In this document: positions 48,626 to 60,072 of the stretch, piece by piece | How positions within the stretch are numbered: position 1 is the stretch's first letter | Layout of the letters: each line of letters starts with the position of its first letter | Source: Dryomyza anilis | Taxonomy: Eukaryota > Arthropoda > Insecta > Diptera > Dryomyzidae | Length of the DNA stretch: 64,000 nt | Assembly (NCBI GenBank): GCA_951804985.1 | Contig: OX638130.1 | Span: forward strand, 96,779,700 to 96,843,699 | Direction: 5' to 3' | Program-made: the position numbers and the translations under genes | Notes under the pieces: generated by a model | Told to the model about the DNA's origin: nothing | The model's database searches: none | The model's input: only the letters and a program-made list of their open reading frames with translations

Positions 48626-49441
48626 AAAAATAAAAATATGGATTCAAAGTGTTTTTTAACTTCATCTGCAATGCGCGAACACTGAACTTTATTTTTTTTT
48701 GTGGTAGACTTTAGCAGCACAATGCAACTTTTAAGCCCTATTATAATTTTGGGAAAAAATTTCGATCCGCCCTAGTATGCAACATAGATAGAATTTCTAC
48801 AAAATGTTTTTTCCACCTTAGTCAAATTACCTTTTTCTTCCCTTTTACTGCTGTAAAGCTACTATTTAAAACTTCACATATAATGTTTTGCCTGCTAGAT
48901 AAAGGCTACCGTTTTCTTCCAGTATAAAGGTGGTTTTTAAAATTAAAAAAAAAAAACTTGCAACAAAAAAGGCATTAGCATTCCAGATTCCTGTGAGTTT
49001 TCCTAAAAACTGTTAATACCAGTTCCCTTGAAAAAATATTGTATGAGATGTTCTCATAGATTTTAGCAATGATACATCTAATGATATTCGAAATTATCGT
49101 ACTGTTTTCAGTTGATATATTGGTATTGCAATGTTTTTTTGAAGTACATACCTGATTTTGTCTGTATATTACTATTTGACAGGACATGAATTGATTTTGA
49201 CAGAACTTGTTATAATTTTAACAGGAACTATTTATAATTTGTTCGTTATTCCTTGATTTTTGCAGTATATACACAGATTTTGGTATTTATTGTACTGACT
49301 CAGTTTGGTATGTTTGGCATTTTACTGATTTTGGCCATACACACGTTTTTATAGTGCTTAATGTTTTGCAACATATTAATTTTTGGAATACTTGTTCTGA
49401 TTTTGACTGACACTCATATGCAGATTTTTTGAATTCCATGT
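48626..49441. other. Unassigned DNA with degenerate GATTTTGACAGG motif
   Basis: ATTTTGACAGAAC, ATTTTAACAGGAAC and GATTTTGG-type phrases recur at 49180-49420, perhaps an old minisatellite. The minus-strand frame at 48975-49187 has no motif. Confidence 0.4.
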
Positions 49442-49776
49442 AAAGGGTGTTTTAACAGAGACGCTACAAAAGTAGAGCGACAGGGACAGCAAATGACGCC
49501 ATATTTATTGCCGCTCTTTTGACATTTCTCTTCAGTAAGGTTTGCCATTTCATGATGGAAAGATATATGAATTCGAATTTCGGTAGTAAATTTTAATAAT
49601 TTTGACTCGTTGTTGGCTCGTATATCGTATACCATTATGAAATGGCAAACCTTACTGAAGAGAAATGTCAAAAGAGCGGCAAGAAATGTGGCGTCGTTTG
49701 CTGTCCCTGTCGCTCTACTTTTGTAGCGTCTCTGTTGAAAAACCCTTGGAAAAAAACTTTTGTAGAAAAACCCTTT
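49442..49776. mobile_element. MITE with doubled ends, copy 2
   Basis: Arms 49442-49560 and 49637-49745 are inverted copies (GCTACAAAAGTAGAGCGACA, GGGACAGCAAATGACGCC, CTCTTTTGACATTTCTCTTC, AGTAAGGTTTGCCATTTCAT). A loop of about 75 bp separates them. As in copy 1, a second outer end follows on the right (AAAAAAACTTTTGTAGAAAA then ACCCTTT). The minus-strand frame through it is shared with copy 3 because of common descent and is not evidence of a gene. Confidence 0.8.
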
Positions 49777-49862
49777 ATTTTAAAAACTCGTATTGATTAG
49801 CAATTCTTCTCAAATACAGATTTTGTATTAGTTTGGTTGGTATTTTGGCCTCATTATTACAC

Positions 49863-50430
49863 AGAATATATAGTCCTTATCATATTGATGAATTTCGTTC
49901 TTCAAACTAAGATTCATTGTATTTAAGAACTATTATTGATAACTACAAAACAGCGAGCCGAAAGGTCCCCGGTTCAAGTCTGGACTGGGGCTATATATTT
50001 CATAGAAACATTTTTGTATACCGCGCCACCTCTCGGCAGTAAATGGCAAATCTACGAGAGTAAAACATTGCCTATGAAAAGCTCTCCCACGCCGTTCGAA
50101 TTCGGCAATAAACTGAAGGTCCCACTACTTTGAGTAAAAATATAACACGCACAGCTCAAAATGGTGAGAGAGCTCTCGGCCTAGGTTCTTATAGGACTGT
50201 AGTGCCAAACTATTATTATTAAAACATCAATATTATGAATTCATTTTCAATATGATCTATGACGGAAAAAGTATTCTTCAATATGATGAACTGTATGTGA
50301 AGAATACGTATCATAATATTAATGAACAAATACATAAAATAAAACATCATTTTGAAGAATGCTGCTCATCAAACCAAATTACAATTAAAATATTTATTTT
50401 TCTTTCATTTTTTGACATACTATTCAGTTC
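49863..50430. mobile_element. ATTCATCAATATGATG hairpin element, copy 2, split by SINE copy B
   Basis: Reverse orientation relative to 37160 and 62435. Left piece 49863-49951 (GATGAATTTCGTTCTTCAAA, GATAACTACAAAA); right piece 50221-50430 (ATCAATATTATGAATTCATT, AAAGTATTCTTCAATATGAT). Joining the pieces across the SINE gives the same order of blocks as the uninterrupted copy at 37160-37500. Confidence 0.7.
49952..50220 (+). mobile_element. tRNA-derived SINE, copy B (5'-truncated)
   Basis: Starts within the anticodon arm (AGCGAGCCGAAAGGTCCCCG), so the A box is missing. The B box GGTTCAAGTCT and the body match copies A and C, ending in CCAAACTATTATTATT. The short repeat AAAAC at 49947-49951 and 50221-50225 may be the target duplication. 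The 49936-50133 frame crosses the junction and is not a gene. Confidence 0.85.
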
Positions 50431-50986
50431 CAAGTAGTTACCCAGTAGTAAATTTCATGCGTAAGAAGCTTTGCTAACACTGATTCTCAAGCAGGTAGAA
50501 CCCTTCCCGACTAAATGATTTCCTTTCTTCTTTTTTTATATGAAATGAACATTTTGACAGGACTTCCCTATTCGTTTCTCAAAGAACGACTTTCAGTAGG
50601 TCTCACAAAATCGTTTGACTCATTGCTGTTAGCATTCCATTAGAAGGTGAGCTAGCAGAACTTTGCTTTTGTATTTGAAAAATATTAGAAATAGTCACCA
50701 CATCGATTGGAGCTGATTCTCTAGCAGGTCTATTGGAAGTAGACTAGTTTCAGTGATGGCTGAGTGTGTATTGAGCATTCTAAGAAGTTGTTATAGCAGG
50801 GCTTCTATTGGCAAGGCCTGGACAAATTTACCACTGGGTAGTTAAAAAGTTTTATAATATATTTTTTTTATTATTACAACTTTTTATTAATAAAATGTTG
50901 TATTTATAAAAAATTATTTATAAAAATATATATAATTTTTTTTTATATATATTTTGTTAAGTGTTTGGCAAAATATTTTTTAAATA
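50431..50986. other. Unassigned DNA
   Basis: Moderately AT-rich, with no repeat family or open frame worth naming. Confidence 0.4.
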
Positions 50987-51310
50987 ATGATGCCAATCGA
51001 TAGGTGTTTTAAAATCAAACAATTAATGCCTTCACAATACTATTTCATCTTGCACCAATAAAGAGTTATACCAATAAAGAGTTATTGGTGCAAGATTAAA
51101 TAGTGATGTAAAGGCTTTAATTGGTTGTTTTTAAATAATCTATCGATTGGCATCATTATTTATATTATTATTCGCCATACATTTTTCTTGCAAATGATAA
51201 TAATTTCAAAAATATATTTTAAAACAATCATGTTGATCGATAGGTGCTTTAAAAGCAAACAATTAATACCTCTACACTACTATTTTATCTTATACCAATA
51301 AATAGTTATG
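50987..51310. repeat. Palindromic repeat with an extra third arm
   Basis: The left arm 50987-51075 (ATGATGCCAATCGATAGGTG, CAAACAATTAATGCCTTCAC, TTGCACCAATAAAGAGTTAT) is followed immediately by its inverted copy to about 51165. A third copy, in left-arm orientation, lies at about 51224-51310 (TGTTGATCGATAGGTGCTTT). Probably a hairpin MITE and a partial second copy. Confidence 0.75.
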
Positions 51311-51556
51311 GCATAAAAACGAAAAGATCCGCCCTTTTGGCATGCCAACATTTTCAATTTTAGAATTCGCACTTTTGGTTTTCGTTTTTTTTTGCAAGAA
51401 GCATCTAACATAACCACACACGATTTTGACACAGTATACTTAAGGAAAAACTACATTCAAAAATGTAAAAAAACGCAAATGTCAAAAATTACACATTCGC
51501 CCCTTTGGATGATAGTGACGATATGTGAAATTTAAAAGTGACGCAGTAGAAATTAT

Positions 51557-51780
51557 AGGGTTTTCAAAAAGAGCGCTACAAACGTTTTTTTCAAGGGTTT
51601 TTCGAGCCAACAACGAGTCGAAATTATTAAAATTTACTACCGAAAGTCGAATTCGTATATCTTTCCATCGTGATATGACAAACCTTACTGAAGAGAAATG
51701 TCAAAAGAGCGACAAGAAATATGGCGTCGTTTGCTGTCCCTGTCGCTCTACTTTTGTAGCGTCCCTGTTAAAAAACCCTT
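51557..51780. mobile_element. MITE with doubled ends, copy 3 (left arm deleted)
   Basis: The left side shows the outer end AGGGTTTTCAAAAAGAGCGC and then the inner end CAAGGGTTTTTCGAG, and jumps directly into the loop seen in copy 2. The right arm is intact to GTCCCTGTTAAAAAACCCTT. The palindrome is therefore lost. The 51525-51905 frame overlies it and is shared in part with copy 2. Confidence 0.8.
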
Positions 51781-54396
51781 TATTAATAAATATTATTGTC
51801 AATATTTGTATTAAGTCGAGAACATTTCGATTTTCGAAAAACTCTAATATTGGCAGTTTGAATAGATTTAAACAAAATTTCCAGAGAATTACATATACAT
51901 GTTAAGAAAATATATCAATATTATGAAAACCAAATAAATGTATTTCATCCAGCAACCCTTTGCTCTAAAACATATGCGCAATAGCTTCTACTGAATCTGC
52001 ACCATTTTTACAATTAAACAAACAAAATGAGTTCTTGTTTGGTTTTGGTACTATATGCGGTCGGTCGGTTGGTCTGCTGAACCAGTTGTTCCTGTGCTAT
52101 CATGTGTGCCTTGACGCGGCTTTGGTACTATTACCAACAGTGCAGAGAGCTCCATAGGACACAGACCCACCACGGAATAACCAACAGTACTTGACCAGTA
52201 TATGCATGTATATGGTCTGCATTTTATCAGGCTTCCAAAAGTAAAGAGATTGATACTGTACGGGAATTAAGTGGATGTTGGTGCACCCCAAAACAAAATA
52301 AAATGTTGGGTTCCACGTCGAAGATGCACTCAAGCATTTCGTTTATAATGAAAATATAAGAGGAGTCTCTTTTACTGAACATAGCCTTGCAGTGGTCATG
52401 GTATCATGGTATGTGTGCCTTTTTGTGCGCCAAAATCAAAATACTTTCGCTCTGTGTTTGTGTGTAACATTGCAACAGTGTCCTTTCCTTTAGGACTGCA
52501 AAATTCGAAATGAAAATCTAAAACATAAAATCAATGTAGGGTGCTTGTTACAGTTTTATGCAATCCCTAACCCTCCCAACTAACTCATTTTGTATTTGAG
52601 GCCTACATAAACATTAGGCCGCCATCTGTTGGCAATAAACGAAGGGCACTTTGAACGTAAAACATTCAAAGGAGTTTACAACGATGCTTGGCATCGAAAT
52701 CACCATCATTACATGTGTAGTTACTACCGAGCACTGGCAGGGTTCCATAGACAACGCAAATATAAAACATTTCCCATTTATTAAGAGGCATATATATACT
52801 AAATGTTCTGTTTTCATAGGTTCCATTACCTGTCGAGACCAGTTAAAAGCATTTTAAATTGAAATTTTAAAACAATTACCGCATTCCAATTCCAAAATTG
52901 TCAAATTTTCTATATGCTACATTGCAAAGACCATTTTATTGATTTTATAATAATAAAAATTGCTGCTTTTGCAATACTTTTTGAATTTCCATAAAGAGAA
53001 CATTACCAATTTACAAATGTCACCATTTTATTTTGATTTAAATTTCTATTTTTGACAATTTCCAAATATCTATACACAAAATACATAGATTTATTACACT
53101 AAATTCCAATTATTTTTTCATTTTAACAAAAATGTAGTCAGTACTATATTATTTTATATTTGAATTTTTTATTTTTTTTTATTTTTTTTTTTATTTTTTT
53201 TTTTATTTTTTTATTTTATAGTTACTATAGCTATGTAAATATATAGATTTATTAAGTAAAAGCTCAATTGTCACAATCCATTGCAATTATTTAGCGTTTT
53301 GATGAAAATACAATTTCAAAAGTCAGCCAACAATGTCAATTGAAAATCAAACCAAATACATGCATTAACAAAAAAAAAAAAAAAACAAAAAGGTAAAACG
53401 TAAAAATTCCAATGCAACTTTTATAGAATTTTAGAGAGAGAACTTGTCATCGATTGAAATTTACACCATAATTCAGAGCACAGTTATACAAAACAATAAC
53501 AATAAACAAAAAAAAAAAAAAAAAAAACAAAACACTTGCTACAAGCATCAACGATTTTTGTATGTTATTTTTTTTTTTTGTTTATTTTTACAAAATAATG
53601 TCGTATAAAGTATCAAATGTCACCATCGACAATGTTTTCCATTCCACACACCAATTCAATTCAATCGTTTATAATAAACCAAATAAATACAAGCAACAAC
53701 ATCAACGTAACTGCCTCTAAAATGAAATTTATAATAAAAAAAAAAAAGAAAAACCTAAAAAAAGTTCAGATTTATTCAATTCAATTGTTTGTTGGTTGGT
53801 AAAACTCGTGTTTCCCAGAATCACAGCAATTCAGTCGTCCAACACCGTTGCACCCTCTCTTCTTCTATACTTTTCTATACTCTCCTACCTCTTCACTGTA
53901 TCCACCACGTTTTAATGCCATCGATACCAAGTTTGAGCTCATCCGCTCCAGTTGTCACTGGCTCTACTCTACTCTACACAACCACTACACTACTCCAGAC
54001 GTTCGTCGGATATCGCATTACCTCAATTTAAATTTTATTATCATGTGGCAGAAGAATCAGCGCACCGCAATTTAGACTGTTTTCAACGGTATAAGTTTGG
54101 GGAATAAGATGTGTGTGTGTGATTTTGTGATTTCGGTCTCTGGAAGAAATTCGAAATGTAGGGAACATCTCAGTCGGAATCAGGTAATCAAAATGAGATT
54201 CTCTACTAAAATGTTTAAAGATTATTTTTCATGAAAGATTGTAAAGTGCAGCCTTAAGACATATATTGGAACCCCTTAAGAAAGAGGGTCATTTCATGGT
54301 AGAAAATCTTAGTTGAAATATACACCCTATTAACGTAGAGATGTTCATGACTTGATGATCTTTAAACTGATCGGATTATGACAAAATTTGTAATTA
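51781..54396. other. Unassigned DNA, some GC-richer patches and T/A runs
   Basis: 52040-52500 and 52600-52860 are GC-richer and may be fragments of unrecognised elements; their short frames on both strands have no motifs. 53170-53215 is a T-rich tract, and 53370-53385 and 53508-53526 are A runs. 53790-54030 is CT-rich with serine/threonine-rich frames that I do not accept as coding. Confidence 0.4.
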
Positions 54397-54409
54397 GTTC
54401 CCTTTCATA

Positions 54410-54704
54410 ATAATAATAGTCTGGCGCTATAGTGCTATAAGAACTTAGGCCCAGCTCTCTCACCATTTTGAGCTGTGCGTGCTATATTTGTAAAGTGGTG
54501 GGACCTACAGTTTAATGCCGAATCCAAACGGCGGGTGAGAGCTTTTCATAGTCAATGTTTTACTCTCGTAGGTTTGCCATTTACTGCCGAGAGGTAGAGC
54601 GGTATAGAAAATGTTTCTACGTCAAGATATTGTTAGCCCCAGTCCGGGCTGGAACCTGAAACTTTTCGGCTCGCAGGCCAAAGTACTACCCTTGAGCTAC
54701 CGAC
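54410..54704 (-). mobile_element. tRNA-derived SINE, copy C (diverged)
   Basis: On the minus strand, GGTAGCTCAAGGGTAGTACT (A box region) and AGGTTCCAGCCCGGACTGGG (B box region) are followed by the same body as copy A, with a short deletion, and an ATTATTATT-type tail. It is flanked by GTTCCCTTTCATA (54397-54409) and GTTCCCTATCATA (54705-54717), a 13-bp duplication with one mismatch. More diverged than copy A, so probably older. Confidence 0.85.
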
Positions 54705-54717
54705 GTTCCCTATCATA

Positions 54718-55084
54718 GCCCTAGAATAATGTCTACTATGGATGATCGTTATTTCGTCTACTCTAATTGATTAAATGTCTCTATATCTACTCTATCACCA
54801 AAAATAGCGTCCCAATTAAGTACTTCTCAAGTCATAAATAATATTTTTTTTCCGTTAACAATTTAATATTATTGTTTCTGACATCTAAGGCTTTTTAATG
54901 ATTATTGCAAATACTAATATATTCTAAACATAGCTTTCTAGAAATTTATCCTATTAGCGAAGACATGATCATGGCCATATCATGTAAAAAAAAATAACAA
55001 ATCGTGTTATGACAATGATAATCCAAAATCCTTTAAAAGTTTACGTATTTTTGACATTTTTACCTTAAAAGATGATGTATTTTG
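54718..55084. other. Unassigned AT-rich DNA
   Basis: Nothing recognisable on either strand. Confidence 0.4.
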
Positions 55085-56480
55085 AGAAGAACTGGAATCG
55101 GAACCGCTGCGATTCTTGAAACCGGAATCGGAACCATTATTAAGAAATATTTCCAAAGCGACTAAAGGGTCAGAGATCGCAAAAACCAGGAATCGGAACC
55201 GTTTCGATACCGTTATTGAAAAAATGTTTGGAACCAGAATCGGAACCCATATAATTTTTATACCCTACACTAAGAGTGAAAGGGTATATTCAGTTTGGTA
55301 CGCCGTTTGTAACCAGAAGGAAGAATCTCCGGTATGGAAAAGTATATATATTCTTGATCAGCATGACCTCCCTTTAAATGAAACTTATAACTTAGATTAC
55401 TAATATACCTACGCTGTATGTGCGAAAAAATTGGCGAGATCGGTCCATTGTGACCTATGATCCGACCACTTATGTTCAAATACCTCTATAAAATGTACAT
55501 ATAAAGATCAATTTTTATGTATACGTGCTTAGGTAAACTTTTTTGGTCAAATATATATTGACATCATGCTCAAATAATTGACAATAATGTTTTCCAGCGA
55601 AAAGACTTGTGGTTCACAAAAAAAAAAATTAAAATTCGGTACACCTACCCATTTTTAAATATGGGTATCAAATGAATGGAAATTCTTCAGCAATTGAATG
55701 TTTGTAGTTATTTTCAGGATTCGTATACCCTGGTGACTTATATTTCACTTTGAATGGTAACCACACATATGTGTAGGGTATTTATAGTCGGCTTAGACCG
55801 ACTATAAATCCTAACTATCATAATTACACCTACTTTAAAATTTCCCATGTGATCTAACCTTCCCAACTGGTTTTCATTGAAACCGGAATCGGAAACGCTT
55901 TTTTAAAAATCTTGGAACTAGAACCGTAGGGACTAAAGGGTTTTAGTCCCTGTCAGTGATCGCGAAAAACCGGAATATGAACCGTTTCTATTTCTGGAAC
56001 CCTTATTGAAAAAATGTTTGGAACTAGAATCGGAACCCATATAATTTAATTTTGTTGAAATCGCAATCGGAACCGCTATTTTAAAAATCTTAGGACTAAA
56101 ACCGTAGGGACCAAAAGGTTTAAGTCCATGTCAAGGATCACAAAAAACCGGAATAGGAACCGGTTTTTGGAACCGTTATTGAAAAATGTTTGGAACCAGA
56201 AAAGGAACCCATATAATTTTTTTTGATTGAAACCGGAATCGGAACCGCTATTATAAAAATCTTGAAACGAGATCCGGAGGGACTAAAGGGTTTTATTTCC
56301 TGTTAGGTATAGCAAAAAACCGGAATCGGAATCTTTTCGATTTTTGGAACCGTTATTGAAAAATGTTTGAAACGTGAATCGAAACCCATATCATCATTTT
56401 GTGGAAACCGGAGACCGCTATTTTAAAAATCGTGGAACCTGAACCGGAGAACAAAGAGAACCGGATTTGAAACCGAAATG
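55085..56480 (+). repeat. Tandem repeat of about 175-180 bp rich in GGAATCGGAACCG
   Basis: About five units. Each has GAAACCGGAATCGGAACCGC, then ATTTTAAAAATCTTGGAAC, then GGGACTAAAGGGTTT, then CGTTATTGAAAAAATGTTTG and GGAACCCATATAATTTT. Units start near 55085, 55875, 56052, 56227 and 56400. The first is separated from the others by inserted sequence. Short open frames follow the repeat and are not genes. Confidence 0.85.
55259..55790. mobile_element. Inserted element with TACCCTACAC ends
   Basis: Interrupts the GGAACCG repeat directly after ATATAATTTTTA. It starts TACCCTACACTAAGAGTGAA and carries TTTGGTACGCCGTTTGTAAC. Near its end it has GTGTAGGGTATTTATAGTC and the hairpin AGTCGGCTTAGACCGACT. 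The inverted ends TACCCTACAC / GTGTAGGGTA suggest a non-autonomous DNA transposon of a type common in fly genomes. Unique sequence continues to about 55865, so the right boundary is uncertain. Confidence 0.55.
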
Positions 56481-57694
56481 CCAAACTTAATACACATACT
56501 TTATGTCAACTATACGACGTATATAAGACATAATTTTATTGAATTGTTATTTTCGGTGTCTATATTTACATCTTAAAGATATCTGTTATTCGGAAATTTA
56601 TGTTTCTCGATACTTGATATTTACTATTCACCTATTCAAGCTTATCATGCATCAGACACTAAGTTCCACTTCATAGATATGCGGCAAAATATTTGAGAAT
56701 TTATTACTATTCGAACTCTGAATTTACAAAGGATATTTGCTGCCAATATCCATGGTCATGCGTCAAGCTGTTACACGTCAAGGCTTTTATCGCGAACGGC
56801 CAGACCAACAACTTTTGGCAGCGACTTTTGTGCTGATGAAATTCTCGCATAACAAATGGGAGAAAATTACAAGAAAATAAGATAACAAATGGCAAAGAAA
56901 ACACTTGAACGCAGAAAATCGTTAAAATAGAAATAAAAAAAAAACAAAACTAAGCTCGCAATCTTTAACTATTTTGAGTGATTTATTAAAAATAGATTAG
57001 TAAAACTAGATAAAAGTGTACAAAAATTGAATAATAAAGTAAAATTTATATTTTTTAAAAGTTTATTTTATAATAGAATGCTAAATCGTCGTTGAGGAAC
57101 GAAAAGTCACAAAATACATTTTTATGAAAAAAATAATTTTTGAGTTTGTTGATAAATATTATAAAAAGTAATTGACGCATTTTTAAAGTTGAAAAATTAT
57201 CTAATAGATTTACATTTTCTTAACATGTGGTAAAAAAATTGAGATCATCGATTAAAAATTGACAGATTTATAAAGATTTTTGTAAATCAATATTTGGCAT
57301 TTTCAAAATGTATTTGGTGACTTTTTGTTCTACAACGAAGAAATATTATAGGAAATTTTAAGATTTATGCATTAATCTGTCTATGCAAAGTCGTTGGTCC
57401 GCAAAAACCTCAACTCTGTGCTCTCCCTTCCAACCATCTAACCTTATTTAAGTTTATTGCAGCTATTATATTTTTAGAGACCATAATTTCTGATTACGTG
57501 TACAGTAGCTCCACCGCAACAACACAACTAAAATGTTTAATAATTTAATTAGTTCATTCGAAAACATTCTTGTCGCCCGAATTTGTTTTTTTTTTGGTTT
57601 GTTATGAATTTAATTAACCTTCACCGACAAAATATACTTTGTAATAAAATTTTTAATGAATCTCTATGAGTGTTCCAAGCAACCAAGAGCTGCA
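56481..57694. other. Unassigned AT-rich DNA
   Basis: The only visible frame, 56707-56904 on the minus strand, has no motif. Sequence is otherwise plain AT-rich. Confidence 0.4.
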
Positions 57695-58334
57695 GGTTTC
57701 AAACGACGAACTGGCCTATTTTACAACGGAGGGTGGATTGATTTAATAGGGTGAGGGTGTTGCCGTCTGTATAGGGGTCACATTTTCAGCATTATCATAA
57801 GAAAGTACTTCGAATTTAACCGCGGAATGGAGATTTTTGAATTTTGTATTTTTCCCAAATTTCCGGCTTAATTTTATACGATGCGGCTGTCTTGTTAATT
57901 ACAATAATTGGTTTTTAGGTTTGTTATCCTGGAAGTTATTTTTATTTAAATATTTAGTACTTTAAAATCAACGATTTTCCAAATTCATAATATTGATGAA
58001 TCGTTCATCATATCAATGAAAAAAAATGTTTGAAACGACGAACTGGCCTATTTTACAACGGAGGGTGGATTGATTTAATAGAGTGTGGGTGTATAGGAGT
58101 CAAATTTTTAGCATTATCATAAGAAAGTACTCCGGTGCAATTATTCGTGCCGTATTTAACCGTGCAATGAAGATTTTTGAATTTTGTATTTTTCCAAAAT
58201 TTCCGGATGAAATTGCCTTGTTAAATACAATAATTGGATTTTAATTTTGAATTCCTTATTTAAATATTTAGCGCTTTAAAATCAACGATTTTCCAAATTC
58301 ATAATATTGATGAATCGTTCATTATATCAATGAA
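57695..58334 (+). repeat. Tandem duplication, two units of about 333 and 307 bp
   Basis: CGACGAACTGGCCTATTTTA then CAACGGAGGGTGGATTGATT occurs in both units, and both end with AAATCAACGATTTTCCAAAT and ATTCATAATATTGATGAATC. Units are about 57695-58027 and 58028-58334, with several indels between them. The unit end shares the ATTGATGAAT motif of the hairpin elements. Confidence 0.9.
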
Positions 58335-59699
58335 AATAAAATAGGTATTTATATAAATATCATTTTCTTGTAAATTTGTATGAAAAGTTCTTAATATATA
58401 TGAAGAAATCATAGCATATATGATTGTGCTCATCATCAAATTATGAATTTAAAATTGTGGAAATTAAATGAATTTAAATTTTAAATATTTCAGGAAACAT
58501 TTTCATTGATTAACAGAATTTCAAAGTCATCATAATATATCGCAATTTAAAAGAAAAGTTAATCCTTTCGTTATTTGTATTCTTATGCCACAAAAAGCGT
58601 GAACAACATTGGTTCCTTGGGACATCTTTTTCTTTAGCGCCCATCATTAACAAGCATTGGTGTCGACATTAAGTTCTTATATACCGCAATTCACTCACTC
58701 ACTCACAAATGCCGTCATTATCCTGCACTTTTTGTTTTCTCGACAAAAATCTAATTTTTATGCCGGCATCCATTAGGCGTCCACCAAGTATGCCATCGGC
58801 CGTTTCCGCTGACGCCTCCTCTTTTGGCCTATTCTTGCTGTCGTTTGGCACCCTCGACAATCACTTGATTGCCTGTTATGCCAACACAATCAACAGCAAC
58901 TACCGTCGACCAAAGAATGAATACCTACCGAAGACCGACGACGACCAAAACTCATACCATACCATCACCATTAGACCAACACCACCAACCAACAATGCGG
59001 CCATCCACCTAATGGCTTCTCTTACTTTTTATTTAATTTTATTTTACTTTTATGCAAAATAGTCTCGTCGAAGCCAACGGTGCACCGTGCGGCAACTAGA
59101 TGATGGCGCAAGGAATTCACACGCAGTCCGTGCTAATGTCCCGACATCATTATGTGTTCGCCTCTCGGCCGGCCGGTCGACCAGGACAGCAGCAGCTTAC
59201 GGTGATCCTGTTCAAGAATATTTGTATTAAAATGTAAATGCTTGCACTTAAATACCGGTTGGTTGAATGGCTGGTTGGTTACTTGGTGTACGTCTTGATG
59301 TTAGTTTCGATATGAGAACGGGGTCTTAATTTCCCTAATGAATAGCGCGAGTGAATTACATTTTGTATTTCTTAGCCAAAAGTGAGTATCTAGTATTATA
59401 TGGGGGTGCCAATCAAAATGCTTATTTTGAGATATACAATTTATTGGGATTAAAAAATAGACATGAGTTGTTATACTTTTCCAATTTTTATGTCATGCGA
59501 TTCAATATGAAATCATGTTGTCTTGAAATATACCACCCTCTTATTGAAACAAATTAGTATTGATCTACTTTGAAATTCTATATACTATTCCATCTCTTGA
59601 ATTCCATGTTTAGTCCTGAAATTTTAGCAATTTTATAATTCTAAATAACGTGCTGTGAGATATTGAAGACGAGTTTCGGTGAATTTTATTATGTTCTTA
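58335..59699. other. Unassigned DNA with a GC-richer block
   Basis: 58690-59215 is clearly less AT-rich and holds the longest motif-free frame of the right half (58709-59062, 117 codons, T/N/P-rich). I see no splice signals, domain or homology that I recognise. It could be a conserved non-coding or regulatory block, but nothing in the sequence proves that. Confidence 0.35.
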
Positions 59700-59701
59700 T
59701 A

Positions 59702-59918
59702 CACCCAGAAAAAAATGCCCTCAAATCCCATTAAAATTGGTCAATAGGACAATTATTGATTTAATAGTATACAAAAAATAAATCTTCTCATATAAACTCA
59801 ATGGCAATGTCATGGTATCTTCTAGTATTTAATGGTATTTTCCGATTAAAATAATAATTTATCCTATTGACTATTTTTAATAGTAAAAAACTATTTATAT
59901 AGTATTATTTTCTGGGTG
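59702..59918. mobile_element. Small TIR element (MITE) with TA target site
   Basis: Ends are CACCCAGAAAAAAAT and, inverted, CACCCAGAAAATAAT. Both abut TA (59700-59701 and 59919-59920). The interior is also partly palindromic (TTGGTCAATAGGACAATTAT against its inverted counterpart near 59860). 217 bp, non-coding. The ends resemble those of the element at 3091-4565 only loosely. Confidence 0.75.
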
Positions 59919-60072
59919 TAGTTACATCCTTTTAAAATAATGTGGATTAATGTTACATTATCGCTTTGATTTTATATCATCAATCACATTGAAATAATAT
60001 GAAAAACTATAACTTTAATAGTATGTTACCATATAAAATTTATAGTTAAATAGTTATTACTTTTAAATGATT

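Noticed and set aside
53789..54075. Two overlapping serine/threonine-rich frames
   Set aside because: CT-rich simple sequence keeps two frames open at once; no motif.
58709..59062. 117-codon plus-strand frame
   Set aside because: No domain or splice context recognised; the block is reported only as GC-richer DNA worth a conservation check.
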